Assembly (NCBI GenBank): GCA_031179165.1
Contig: JAPSIC010000014.1
Span: forward strand, 1 to 34,769
Origin: Brevibacterium sp.
GTDB lineage: Bacteria; Actinomycetota; Actinomycetes; Actinomycetales; Brevibacteriaceae
Length of the DNA stretch: 34,769 nucleotides
Direction: 5' to 3'
The position numbers and the translations under genes were made by a program. This document shows, one piece after another, positions 18,947 to 29,520 of the stretch (position 1 is its first letter; each line of letters starts with the position of its first letter). The notes below the pieces were generated by a model. That model did not search any database and was not told the DNA's origin. It worked only from the letters and a program-made list of their open reading frames with translations.

Positions 18947-19386
18947 CCGAACGGCACCATCAGGAGACCGCCGTGGAGGCGGCATGGACCCGAGTCTGGA
19001 GGGCCACCCTGATCCGCGGGACCGTCCTCGTCCTCGCCGTGGCGGCGCTGGGCATGGGCGCAGGCCTCCTCGTCTCCGGCACTCCCGGTCTGATCGGGGG
19101 AGCCGTCGGCGGGGGACTGGCCGCGGTCTTCATCGTCATCACCCTCGTCATCATGTACTGCGGCCGCAACATGGGGCTGACCGCGATCGCCGGGTTCCTC
19201 GGGATGGGCTTCCTGTTCAAGGCCTTCATCTTCATGATCGTCATCTGGCGGCTGGCGGACGCGACCTGGCTCGACGGCACGGTCGCCTTCTTCACCATCG
19301 TCGCCGCCGTGATCGGCAGCTCGCTGGTCGAGGCGCTGACCGTCGTTCGGGGACGCGTGCCCTACGTCGATCCGGAGGCGAAATGA
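18943..19386 (+). CDS. AtpI-like ATP synthase accessory membrane protein
   Basis: 147 residues from GTG 18943, overlapping the wecA stop, with AGAGAGGAG as ribosome-binding site. There are four hydrophobic segments (about 23-45, 50-70, 80-102, 108-130) and a Gly-rich second one (LIGGAVGGGLAAVFI). Size, topology and position between wecA and atpB fit the AtpI/Rv1303 group, thought to aid assembly of the c-ring. Sequence signatures in this family are weak, so the call rests mainly on context. Confidence 0.7.
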   Translation: MTERHHQETAVEAAWTRVWRATLIRGTVLVLAVAALGMGAGLLVSGTPGLIGGAVGGGLAAVFIVITLVIMYCGRNMGLTAIAGFLGMGFLFKAFIFMIVIWRLADATWLDGTVAFFTIVAAVIGSSLVEALTVVRGRVPYVDPEAK

Positions 19387-19444
19387 GACCCGCGCGGCCG
19401 CGCCGAGGCGGCTTCCAGAGGACTTCCAGTGACAACTGATGGAT

Positions 19445-19474
19445 TTGTCGGTTTCTCTCTACAGTTGGTAGAGT
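19445..19474 (+). promoter_or_regulatory. Candidate atp operon promoter with overlapping palindrome
   Basis: TTGTCG (19445-19450), an 18-bp spacer, and TAGAGT (19469-19474). A perfect inverted repeat CTCTAC-AGTTG-GTAGAG (19457-19473) covers the -10, so it may be an operator. The predicted leader is about 110 nt. Read-through from wecA-atpI is also possible. Confidence 0.4.
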
Positions 19475-19538
19475 AGACGAGGTGCTGGAGCCGGTTGTCG
19501 CTCCATGTCGCTCCTGAACCACAAGCCACGCAATGACT

Positions 19539-19556
19539 GCCTGGCTACGGCCAGGC
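19539..19556 (+). other. UACG-tetraloop hairpin in the atpB leader
   Basis: GCCTGGC-TACG-GCCAGGC: a perfect 7-bp stem closed by C-G around a UNCG-class tetraloop. It ends 36 nt before the atpB GTG, leaving the ribosome-binding site (GGGAGAGA) free. Such hairpins often protect messages or act as processing barriers. Confidence 0.6.
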
Positions 19557-19592
19557 CATCAAGGCCCTTGACCATGGGAGAGAAATACAAAC

Positions 19593-20405
19593 GTGGGTAC
19601 ACTCAACGCCGCGAACACTATGATCCAAGCTGCTGAAAGCGGCTTCCACGCCCCGTCGATGGCTGAATTCTTCCCTGCGGCGTTCCTCTTCGAAGGCACT
19701 CCTTTCGAGATGAACCGAGTGATGCTCATTCGCATCATCGCCACCGTCGCAGTCGTCGTTCTCCTCGCCGTGTGGGCGAGGCGGATGAAGCTCATTCCCT
19801 CCCGCTTCCAGTCGGCGATGGAACTCGCCATGGAATTCGTGACCATCGGCATCGCCGAGGACACGATGGGCAAGGAGAAGGCCAAGAAGTTCATGCCGCT
19901 CATCGTGGCGATCTTCTTCGGCATCCTGTTCTGGAACGTCACCAAGCTGATCCCGTTCCTCAACATGCCCGGCACCGGTGTCATCGGTCTGCCGATCGTC
20001 CTCACCCTGGTCGTCTACGTGACCTACCACTGGGCGGGCATCGCGGAGAAGGGCCTGGGCCGTTACCTCAAGGATTCGCTGATCCTGCCCGGTGTCCCGC
20101 CGCTCATGCACATCCTGCTGATCCCGATCGAATTCATCACGAAGTTCGTCACGCAGCCCTTCACCCTGGCCATCCGACTCTTCGCCAACATGATGGTCGG
20201 CCACCTCCTGCTGGTGCTGTGCTTCTCCGCCACGAGCTTCTTCCTCTTCGACGCGGCGAACGGCTTCCAGTTCTTCTCGATTCTCACCTTCGCCGGCGGA
20301 TTCTTCGTCTTCCTGCTCGAGATGCTGGTCGTCGTCCTGCAGGCCTACATCTTCGCCCTTCTGTCCTGCGTGTACATCAACGCCGCCATCTCGGACGACC
20401 ACTGA
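19593..20405 (+). CDS. atpB: ATP synthase Fo subunit a
   Basis: 270 residues from GTG 19593, with GGGAGAGAAA upstream. It is a polytopic membrane protein. The essential arginine of the proton channel is Arg195 in FTLAIRLFANMMVGHLLL. The C-terminal helices are rich in Phe/Leu and end with ALLSCVYINAAI. It forms the half-channels that pass protons to the c-ring. First gene of the atpBEFHAGDC order. Confidence 0.96.
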   Translation: MGTLNAANTMIQAAESGFHAPSMAEFFPAAFLFEGTPFEMNRVMLIRIIATVAVVVLLAVWARRMKLIPSRFQSAMELAMEFVTIGIAEDTMGKEKAKKFMPLIVAIFFGILFWNVTKLIPFLNMPGTGVIGLPIVLTLVVYVTYHWAGIAEKGLGRYLKDSLILPGVPPLMHILLIPIEFITKFVTQPFTLAIRLFANMMVGHLLLVLCFSATSFFLFDAANGFQFFSILTFAGGFFVFLLEMLVVVLQAYIFALLSCVYINAAISDDH

Positions 20406-20451
20406 GATAGCACTCCACATCTGTACCCAGTTGTTCAAGCTGTGTCACACG

Positions 20452-20472
20452 AGCCGGGCCAACCACCCGGCT
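20452..20472 (+). other. Hairpin in the atpB-atpE spacer
   Basis: AGCCGGG (20452-20458) and CCCGGCT (20466-20472) enclose a 7-nt loop, just before the strong atpE ribosome-binding site GAAAGGAAAAG. Subunit c is needed in about 9-15 copies, so a processing or enhancer role is plausible. Confidence 0.45.
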
Positions 20473-20481
20473 GCCATATGA

Positions 20482-20721
<240 letters not shown>

Positions 20722-20739
20722 TCCGAAGAGGACTAAACG

Positions 20740-21300
20740 ATGACTCCGGTACACATCCTCGCAGCCGCCGAGAGCACGGGAAATCCGCTGCTCCCTGCGC
20801 TGTATGACATCGTCTGGAGCGCCGTCTGTCTGCTGATCGTCTTCCTGGTTGTCTGGAAGTACGTCCTCCCGGCCTTCAACAAGACCCTCGACGAACGCGC
20901 CGAGCGCATTCAGGGTGGGATCGAGAAGGCCGAGAAGGTGCAGGCCGAAGCCGATGCGGCTCTGGCCGAGTATCAGAAGCAGCTCGCCGACGGTCGTGCC
21001 GAAGCGGCACGACTGCGCGCCGAGGCTCAGGAAGAGGGCGCTCAGATCATCGCCGACATGAAGGCCCAGGCTCACTCCGAGGCTGATCGCATCATCGCCT
21101 CGGCGCAGTCTCAGATCGAGGCCGAGCGGCAGGCCGCCATGGTGCAGCTGCGCTCCGAGGTGGGCACGCTCGCCACGGACCTGGCTTCGCGCATCGTCGG
21201 CGAATCGCTGTCCGATGATCAGCGTGCGGCCAACGTGGTCGACCGCTTCATCTCCGACCTCGAGTCGCAGTCCTCCGCCCAGCCGGTCAAGGGGGCGTGA
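20740..21300 (+). CDS. atpF: ATP synthase Fo subunit b
   Basis: 186 residues with one N-terminal transmembrane helix (about 22-42: IVWSAVCLLIVFLVVWKYVL). A long charged right-handed coiled coil of about 110 residues (RIQGGIEKAEKVQAEADAAL...) follows. It forms the peripheral stalk with delta. It has GAAGAGG at good spacing and an overlap with atpH (TGATG). Confidence 0.95.
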   Translation: MTPVHILAAAESTGNPLLPALYDIVWSAVCLLIVFLVVWKYVLPAFNKTLDERAERIQGGIEKAEKVQAEADAALAEYQKQLADGRAEAARLRAEAQEEGAQIIADMKAQAHSEADRIIASAQSQIEAERQAAMVQLRSEVGTLATDLASRIVGESLSDDQRAANVVDRFISDLESQSSAQPVKGA

Positions 21301-22106
21301 TGCTCCAGTCGAGCAGACTGTCCCTGCAGGCCGTTCTTGAAACCGCCAACTCCGAGATCACCTCCGGCAGCGCCCGGGAGTTCGGTGAGGGCGTGCTGGC
21401 CGTGGTTGCGGTTCTGGCCGAGAACGTGGCGCTGCGCAAGACCTTGGCGGACTCGTCCGAGTCGGCTGAGAAGAAGCAGCAACTGCTGCGGACCCTGTTC
21501 TCGACTCGCACCACCCAAGCGGTTCTGCGCCTGGCGGAGAGGGCCGTCGGCCTGCGCTGGGCCAGGACCCAGGACCTGGTGACCAGTCTTGAGGTTGCCG
21601 GTGTGACAGCGATCGCCGCTGACGCACAGGCCGCTGGTCAGCTCGGCCAGGTGGAGGAAGAGGTCTTCCGCTTCGCCCGTTTGCTTGAAAGTGACCACGA
21701 ACTGGCACGCGCCCTCGACTCCGATGCGAGTGCCCAGGTCAAGCGCGAACTGATCGCGAATCTGCTGGACGGCAGGGCCCACGACGACACGGTGATCCTG
21801 ATCACTCAGGCCGCCGTGTACCCGCGTGGCCTCCGGGTCGCGATCGCGCTCGATCAGTACAGCGATGTGCTCGCCGCACGTCAGCAGCGCTCGGTTGCCG
21901 AGGTGACCGTCGCCGCACCGCTGAGCGAGTCCCAGACCGACAGGCTCCAAGCCGCTCTGGCCGCCGCCTACGGTCGCGAACTCGTCCTCAATCTGCAGGT
22001 CGATCCCGCCGTCATCGGCGGCGTCCGGGTGCAGGTCGGCGACGAGGTGATGAACGCGACGATCGCCGATCGTCTGGCAGAAGTACACCGCCGGCTCACG
22101 CGCTGA
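21300..22106 (+). CDS. atpH: ATP synthase F1 subunit delta
   Basis: 268 residues from ATG 21300, which overlaps the atpF stop; GTG 21297 one codon upstream is possible. The N-terminus LQSSRLSLQAVLE is usual for actinobacterial delta. The C-terminal OSCP/delta domain is clear (VAAPLSESQTDRLQAAL, GRELVLNLQVDPAVIGGVRVQVGDEV). It is the long delta form of actinobacteria and ties the b stalk to the top of F1. Confidence 0.94.
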   Translation: MLQSSRLSLQAVLETANSEITSGSAREFGEGVLAVVAVLAENVALRKTLADSSESAEKKQQLLRTLFSTRTTQAVLRLAERAVGLRWARTQDLVTSLEVAGVTAIAADAQAAGQLGQVEEEVFRFARLLESDHELARALDSDASAQVKRELIANLLDGRAHDDTVILITQAAVYPRGLRVAIALDQYSDVLAARQQRSVAEVTVAAPLSESQTDRLQAALAAAYGRELVLNLQVDPAVIGGVRVQVGDEVMNATIADRLAEVHRRLTR

Positions 22107-22181
22107 GCGTCGGTTCGCAGTCAACAGGCGGCCCACCGGTCGTCGGACACAAGTTTTGAGTAAAGGAAGCAGGGAAACCAG

Positions 22182-23816
<1,635 letters not shown>

Positions 23817-23847
23817 CTCTGATCCGTAACAGCGAAAGGAAGAACTG

Positions 23848-24783
23848 ATGGGAGCCCAGCAGAGGGTCTTCAAACAGAAGATCCGCTCAACCCAGTCCTT
23901 GAGGAAGATCTTCAAGGCGATGGAGCTCATCGCTGCTTCGCGGATCCAGAAGGCCGTCGCCCGGACGCAGGCCGCCAGCCCGTACTCCACCGCCCTGACC
24001 CGTGCGGTCTCGGCGGTGGCCGGCGAATCGAACGTCGACCACGTGTTGACCACCGAACCGGAGACGATCACCCGCGCAGCCGTGTTGGTGATCGGACCCG
24101 ACCGGGGGTTCGCCGGGGCCTACGCCGCGAACCTGCTGCGTGAGGCCGAAGAGCTGATCCGGCTCCTGCGCAGCGAGGGCAAGGACATCGCGCTGTTCAC
24201 GGTCGGTGGGAAGGCCGAGAGCTACTACACCTTCCGCGATCGCGCGATCGTCAAGTCCTGGAGCGGATTCTCCGAGACCCCGACGGCCGACAAGGCCCGG
24301 GAGATCGGGGAGTCCCTGCTGGAGGCCTTCACCGCCGACACCGACGATGGGGGAGTCGACGAGATCTACATCGTCTTCACCAAGTTCGTCTCGAGCGTCA
24401 AGCACGACCCCGAGTACCGCAGGCTGCTGCCACTGGCAGTCGTCGATGCCGATGAGGCCGGCAGCGGGTCCGGGGGCGAGGCTCCGAAGTCCGGTGCTCC
24501 CGCGTTCCCGCTCTACGAGTTCGAACCGAGCGCCGAGGCTGTGCTGGATGCATTGCTGCCCCGCTACATCGACTCCCGGATCCTGTCGGCCCTGCTGAGC
24601 GCCTCGGCATCCGAGCAGGCTTCGCGTCAGGCGGCGATGAAGACCGCAACGGACAACGCGGACGATCTCATCAAGACGTACACCCGGTTGGCCAACACGG
24701 CCCGCCAGGCAGAAATCACCCAGGAACTCACCGAGATCGTCGGTGGGGCGGATGCCCTTGCGGCATCGTCAGCCGGCGACTGA
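23848..24783 (+). CDS. atpG: ATP synthase F1 subunit gamma
   Basis: 311 residues, start ATG 23848 after GAAAGGAAGA. The N-terminal helix is [28 protein letters not shown] and the C-terminal helix ends in [26 protein letters not shown]; together they form the central rotor coiled coil. A Gly/Ser-rich insert ([14 protein letters not shown], residues about 208-221) lies in the globular domain, a region where mycobacteria carry a lineage-specific loop. Confidence 0.96.
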   Translation: MGAQQRVFKQKIRSTQSLRKIFKAMELIAASRIQKAVARTQAASPYSTALTRAVSAVAGESNVDHVLTTEPETITRAAVLVIGPDRGFAGAYAANLLREAEELIRLLRSEGKDIALFTVGGKAESYYTFRDRAIVKSWSGFSETPTADKAREIGESLLEAFTADTDDGGVDEIYIVFTKFVSSVKHDPEYRRLLPLAVVDADEAGSGSGGEAPKSGAPAFPLYEFEPSAEAVLDALLPRYIDSRILSALLSASASEQASRQAAMKTATDNADDLIKTYTRLANTARQAEITQELTEIVGGADALAASSAGD

Positions 24784-26259
<1,476 letters not shown>

Positions 26260-26262
26260 GCC

Positions 26263-26523
26263 ATGGCTGTTCTCGAAGTGAACGTCGTCGCCGCCGACCA
26301 CGAGGTCTGGGTGGGTGAGGCCAAGCGCGTCATCGCCCGGACCCTGGACGGCGAGATCGGTATCCTGGCCGGCCACGAGCCGGTGCTGGGGGTCGTGGCG
26401 GAAGGTGAGACGCGCATCCTCACCACCGCTGACGAGACCATCCGGGTCAAGGCCGACGGTGGTTTCCTCTCGGTGGAGAACAACCGCGTGATCATCGCCG
26501 CTGATCAGGCCGAACTTCTCTGA
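26263..26523 (+). CDS. atpC: ATP synthase F1 subunit epsilon, short form
   Basis: 86 residues forming only the N-terminal beta-sandwich (VVAADHEVWVGEAKRVIART, GEIGILAGHEPVLGVV, GGFLSVENNRVIIAADQAE). The usual C-terminal helical hairpin (about 40-50 further residues) is absent. No frameshifted remnant follows; the next promoter begins within 10 nt of the stop. The beta-sandwich suffices to couple gamma to the c-ring. The missing part is the autoinhibitory arm in other bacteria. Short epsilons also occur in other Micrococcales, as I recall. Confidence 0.93.
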   Translation: MAVLEVNVVAADHEVWVGEAKRVIARTLDGEIGILAGHEPVLGVVAEGETRILTTADETIRVKADGGFLSVENNRVIIAADQAELL

Positions 26524-26532
26524 TCCCCGAGT

Positions 26533-26538
26533 TACACT
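26533..26538 (+). promoter_or_regulatory. -10 element of a leaderless promoter for the DUF2550 gene
   Basis: TACACT at 26533-26538, then 7 nt, then GTG 26546. It allows DUF2550-murA expression independent of the atp operon. The -35 region inside atpC is weak. Confidence 0.45.
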
Positions 26539-26545
26539 GGCAACC

Positions 26546-27013
26546 GTGAACCCTTCTGTCCTGCTGATCATTCTGCTCTCGTTGGTGGGGCTGGCACTTG
26601 CGCTCATCGTCGTGGTGACGATCCGGCGCAGGTCCATCTCGAAGTTGTCCGGTGCCTTTGACTGCTCGATCAACGTGGGCGAGGAATCCGCTTCCCGCCC
26701 ACGTTGGCGTCTGGGCGTGGCGGTCTTCTCCGTCACCTCACTGGACTGGTATCCGGTGTTCGCCCTGACGCGGCGCGCGGCAGTTCGGCTGCCGCGCGCC
26801 GATCTCGACATCCTGGTCCGCCGCAAGCCGACGTCCGGGGAGCAGTACTCCGTGCTGCCGGACGCGGTTGTGGTGGACTGCTCCTATGGGAAGGCCGACG
26901 GCCGCCCCCGCTCCGTCTCGCTGGCCATGGACACGGAGTCGCTGTCGACCATGGCCTCCTGGCTGGAGTCCTCCCCACCCGGCTACAACCCGACGATGGG
27001 ACGGTTCACCTGA
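26546..27013 (+). CDS. DUF2550 family membrane-anchored protein
   Basis: 155 residues from GTG 26546. One N-terminal transmembrane helix (about 4-26: [20 protein letters not shown]) is followed by a soluble domain with [24 protein letters not shown] and a C-terminal [13 protein letters not shown]. This family (Rv1312 in M. tuberculosis) always follows atpC and precedes murA in many actinobacteria; its function is unknown. Its stop overlaps the murA start (TGATG), so the two are coupled. A role at the membrane in cell-envelope synthesis is only an inference. Confidence 0.85.
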   Translation: MNPSVLLIILLSLVGLALALIVVVTIRRRSISKLSGAFDCSINVGEESASRPRWRLGVAVFSVTSLDWYPVFALTRRAAVRLPRADLDILVRRKPTSGEQYSVLPDAVVVDCSYGKADGRPRSVSLAMDTESLSTMASWLESSPPGYNPTMGRFT

Positions 27014-28326
27014 TGGAGGTCTTCCGCCTCACCGGCCCCGCCTCACTGCACGGGTCGGTCGACGTCAGGGGCGCGAAGAACAGCGTCCTCAAGCTGATGG
27101 CCGCCAGCCTCCTGGCGGTCGGCCGGACGACGATCACGAACGTTCCCGCGATCCTCGACGTGCGGATCATGGTCGAACTCCTCGGCCGGCTCGGCTGCGT
27201 CGTCGACTACGACCCCGACGCCGGAATCGTGGGCATCGATGTCCCCGCCGAGGTGGGCATCCAGGCCGACTACGAGCTCGTGCGCGCGATGCGCGCCTCC
27301 ATCTCCGTCCTCGGACCCCTCACCGCCCGGATGAAGGCCGCCCACGTGGCGCTGCCCGGCGGCGACGCGATCGGCTCCCGGGGACTCGACATGCACCAGG
27401 CCGGCCTCGAGGCGCTCGGCGCGACCGTGCATCTGGAGCACGGCTACTTCGTCGCCACTGCCCAGGCGGGCCTGCGGGGCACCGAGATCGCCCTCGACTT
27501 CCCGTCGGTGGGAGCGACCGAGAACCTCGTCATGGCGGCGACCCTGGCCCGCGGCGAGACCGTCATCTCCAATGCCGCCAAGGAGCCCGAGATCGTCGAC
27601 ATCTGCACGATGCTCGTCGAGATGGGCGCGAAGATCACCGGGATCGGCACCGGCCTGATCACGATCACCGGCGTCGACGCACTCCGCCCGGTCACCCACC
27701 GCACGGTCGGTGACCGGATCGTGGCGGGCACCTACGCCTTCGGCGCTGCCCTGAGCGCCGGTGACGTCACCGTCCGCGGGGTCGGGCTCGAGCTGCTTCC
27801 CAATGTCGCCATCAAGCTGCGCGACTCGGGCGCGGTCGTCGATGACCTTGGCGACATCCCCCTGGCCGACGGCACCACCGGCCAGGGCTTCCGGGTCATC
27901 GGCACCCGCCGTCCGCGGTCGATCCGGGTGGCCACGATGCCGTTCCCGGGATTCCCCACGGATCTGCAGCCCTTCGTGATCGGACTCAACTCGGTCGCCG
28001 ACGGTGTCGGGCTGCTGTCGGAGAACCTGTTCGAGGCCAGGTGGCGCTTCGTCCAGGAGCTCGCGCGCCTCGGTGCGAAGGTCCGCATCGACGGCAACCA
28101 TGCCCTGGTCACCGGGGTGCCCGAACTCTCCGGCGCCGAGGTGGAGGCCTCCGACATCCGTGCCGGTGCCGGTCTGGTCCTGGCCGGGCTGCGGGCCACA
28201 GGGGTCACCGAGGTGTCGGGCATCGATCACATCGAGCGCGGCTACGAGAACTTCGTGGCCAACCTGCGCAAACTGGGCGCACCCATCGAACGGGTCGTCA
28301 GGGCCGAGGGTCTGCGCTTCGGCTGA
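27013..28326 (+). CDS. murA: UDP-N-acetylglucosamine 1-carboxyvinyltransferase, Asp-118 type
   Basis: 437 residues from ATG 27013, overlapping the DUF2550 stop. EPSP-synthase-like fold with [16 protein letters not shown], the [13 protein letters not shown] segment and the [23 protein letters not shown] loop. It makes the first committed peptidoglycan precursor from UDP-GlcNAc and PEP. The catalytic Cys of E. coli MurA (Cys115, in PGGC) is Asp118 here. The same change in M. tuberculosis MurA (Asp117) makes the enzyme insensitive to fosfomycin. The gene ends in a tandem-repeat array that encodes its last residues LRFG. Confidence 0.96.
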   Translation: MEVFRLTGPASLHGSVDVRGAKNSVLKLMAASLLAVGRTTITNVPAILDVRIMVELLGRLGCVVDYDPDAGIVGIDVPAEVGIQADYELVRAMRASISVLGPLTARMKAAHVALPGGDAIGSRGLDMHQAGLEALGATVHLEHGYFVATAQAGLRGTEIALDFPSVGATENLVMAATLARGETVISNAAKEPEIVDICTMLVEMGAKITGIGTGLITITGVDALRPVTHRTVGDRIVAGTYAFGAALSAGDVTVRGVGLELLPNVAIKLRDSGAVVDDLGDIPLADGTTGQGFRVIGTRRPRSIRVATMPFPGFPTDLQPFVIGLNSVADGVGLLSENLFEARWRFVQELARLGAKVRIDGNHALVTGVPELSGAEVEASDIRAGAGLVLAGLRATGVTEVSGIDHIERGYENFVANLRKLGAPIERVVRAEGLRFG

Positions 28327-28388
28327 GCGGACTGCGCTTCGGCGGAGAGCCTGCGCTTCGGCCGAGGGCCCGCGCTTCGGCTCAGAAC
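28312..28388 (+). repeat. Four-copy 19-20-bp tandem array at the murA/nucS convergent junction
   Basis: Units start at 28312, 28332, 28351 and 28370, each beginning CTGCGCTTCGGC (CCGCGCTTCGGC in the last) followed by a variable NGAGNGN tail. Unit 1 holds the last four murA codons and its stop; unit 4 runs over the nucS stop and last codons. The whole 55-bp gap between the genes is repeat. Confidence 0.88.
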
Positions 28389-29077
28389 AGGCGCGAGTCC
28401 GGGTCGTCCATTCCGCGCAGCGCATCGTAGTCGAGGACGACGCAGCGGATGCCGCGGTCCTCGGCCAGGGTGCGCGCCTGCGGCTTGATCTCCTGCGCGG
28501 CGAAGACGCCCTGGACCGGAGTCAGCAGCGGGTCCCGGTTCATCAGCTCGAGGTACCGCGTCAGCTGTTCGACGCCGTCGATGTCCCCGCGCCGCTTGAT
28601 CTCGACCGCCACCGACCTTTGCGCGGGATCCTTGGCGAGGATGTCCACGGGGCCGATCGCGGTCATGTACTCGCGTCTGACCAGGCTGTAGCCGGAACCG
28701 AGGGTCTCGATGTGCTCGGCGAGGAGCTCCTGGAGGTGGGCCTCCACCCCGTCCTTGACCAGTCCGGGATCGATCCCGAGCTCATGCTGGGTGTCGGAGT
28801 GGACCTCGGCGACCGAGATGACGAGGCGATCGCCCGTCTTGATCTGGGTCACGGTCCAGATCTCGCTCAGACCCGCCGCGCGCTGCTCGGCGCCGGGCTC
28901 GTCGATGCGGATCGAGCACGGGGGAGTCATCCAGTTGAGCGGCTTGTACGAGCCGCCGTCGGAGTGGATGAGGATGGAGCCGTCGGCCTTGAGCATGATG
29001 AGACGGTCGGCGAGGGGCAGATGAGCGGTCAGTCGACCGGCATAGTCCACGGAGCACTTGGCAATTACGAGACGCAC
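28382..29077 (-). CDS. nucS: Mismatch-specific endonuclease NucS/EndoMS
   Basis: 231 residues on the minus strand from GTG 29077 ([20 protein letters not shown]); a GTG three codons upstream (29086) is an alternative. The 29077 start fits a leaderless promoter and the family N-terminus. The N-terminal dimer/DNA-binding domain has [21 protein letters not shown]. The C-terminal RecB-like nuclease has GPVDILAKD (Asp145) and VAVEIKRRG (Glu159, Lys161). The last residues SRLF resemble the clamp-binding tail reported for actinobacterial NucS. It replaces MutS/MutL in Actinobacteria, cutting both strands at G-T, G-G and T-T mismatches. Confidence 0.95.
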   Translation of the reverse strand: MRLVIAKCSVDYAGRLTAHLPLADRLIMLKADGSILIHSDGGSYKPLNWMTPPCSIRIDEPGAEQRAAGLSEIWTVTQIKTGDRLVISVAEVHSDTQHELGIDPGLVKDGVEAHLQELLAEHIETLGSGYSLVRREYMTAIGPVDILAKDPAQRSVAVEIKRRGDIDGVEQLTRYLELMNRDPLLTPVQGVFAAQEIKPQARTLAEDRGIRCVVLDYDALRGMDDPDSRLF

Positions 29078-29084
29078 GCAGATC

Positions 29085-29101
29085 ACCTTACGTGAGAGAA
29101 T
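29085..29101. promoter_or_regulatory. Back-to-back leaderless -10 elements of nucS and the zinc-ribbon gene
   Basis: On the minus strand TAAGGT (29090-29085) lies 7 nt before the nucS GTG at 29077. On the plus strand GAGAAT (29096-29101) lies 6 nt before the ATG at 29108. Only 30 bp separate the two start codons, so the -35 region of each promoter falls inside the other's gene. Confidence 0.45.
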
Positions 29102-29107
29102 CGGCTC

Positions 29108-29404
29108 ATGCCACGATCAACCTCCTCGCGTCGCAGAAGCAAATGGCAGCAGGCGCCCCGGGACCTCTCCGAGTCCCTCGGCGGTGTGCGCAGGAACCTC
29201 GAGCTGCCCGACGGCCAGTGGTCGGTGCAGAAGGTGGCGGGGAATGCGAGCGGCAAGATCTACGTCTGCCCCGGCTGCGGTCAGGACGTCCCGGCCGCCC
29301 AGCCCCACGTCGTGGCGTGGCGGGAGACCGCGGCCTTCGGGATCGAGGTCGGCGTCGGATCCCGGCGGCACTGGCACTCACGGTGCTTCGAGAAGTTCCG
29401 CTGA
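29108..29404 (+). CDS. Small conserved actinobacterial zinc-ribbon-like protein
   Basis: 98 residues from ATG 29108. A basic N-terminus ([15 protein letters not shown]) is followed by CPGCG (Cys54, Cys57), then PHVVAW (His67) and RRHWHSRC (His88, His90, Cys93). These could form one treble-clef-like or HNH-like zinc site. Similar short proteins next to nucS are common in actinobacteria, sometimes labelled 'ATP/GTP-binding' without basis; I see no P-loop. Its function is unknown. The divergent pairing with nucS raises a possible DNA-repair link, as inference only. It has no ribosome-binding site and a leaderless-type -10. Confidence 0.75.
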   Translation: MPRSTSSRRRSKWQQAPRDLSESLGGVRRNLELPDGQWSVQKVAGNASGKIYVCPGCGQDVPAAQPHVVAWRETAAFGIEVGVGSRRHWHSRCFEKFR

Positions 29405-29431
29405 CGATCACCGCACCGGGGATATGACGAG

Positions 29432-29455
29432 GGCCGGGACCCTTCGGTCCCGGCC
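29432..29455. terminator. Bidirectional hairpin terminator between convergent genes
   Basis: GGCCGGGACC-CTTC-GGTCCCGGCC, a perfect 10-bp GC-rich stem with a 4-nt loop. It lies 27 nt after the zinc-ribbon gene and between two convergent genes. No T-run follows on either strand. Confidence 0.65.
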
Positions 29456-29480
29456 GCACATCTCATCGGCGCTGCCGAGC

Positions 29481-29520
29481 CCTCAGCACACGTCGGGCCT
29501 CAGCACACGCCGGCCCTCAG
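29481..29520. repeat. 17-bp tandem repeat next to the coiled-coil gene's stop
   Basis: CCTCAGCACACGTCGGG (29481-29497) and CCTCAGCACACGCCGGC (29498-29514) are followed by a third partial unit starting CCTCAG at 29515. That third unit contains the stop codon of the minus-strand coiled-coil gene. Confidence 0.75.

Noticed and set aside
19461-19480. AGTTGGTAGAG in the atp leader resembles a tRNA D-arm
   Set aside because: No acceptor, anticodon or T-arm can be folded around it; it is part of a short palindrome.
19505-19636. Small ORF starting in the atpB leader and overlapping atpB
   Set aside because: Long out-of-frame overlap with atpB, no ribosome-binding site and no leaderless-type promoter.
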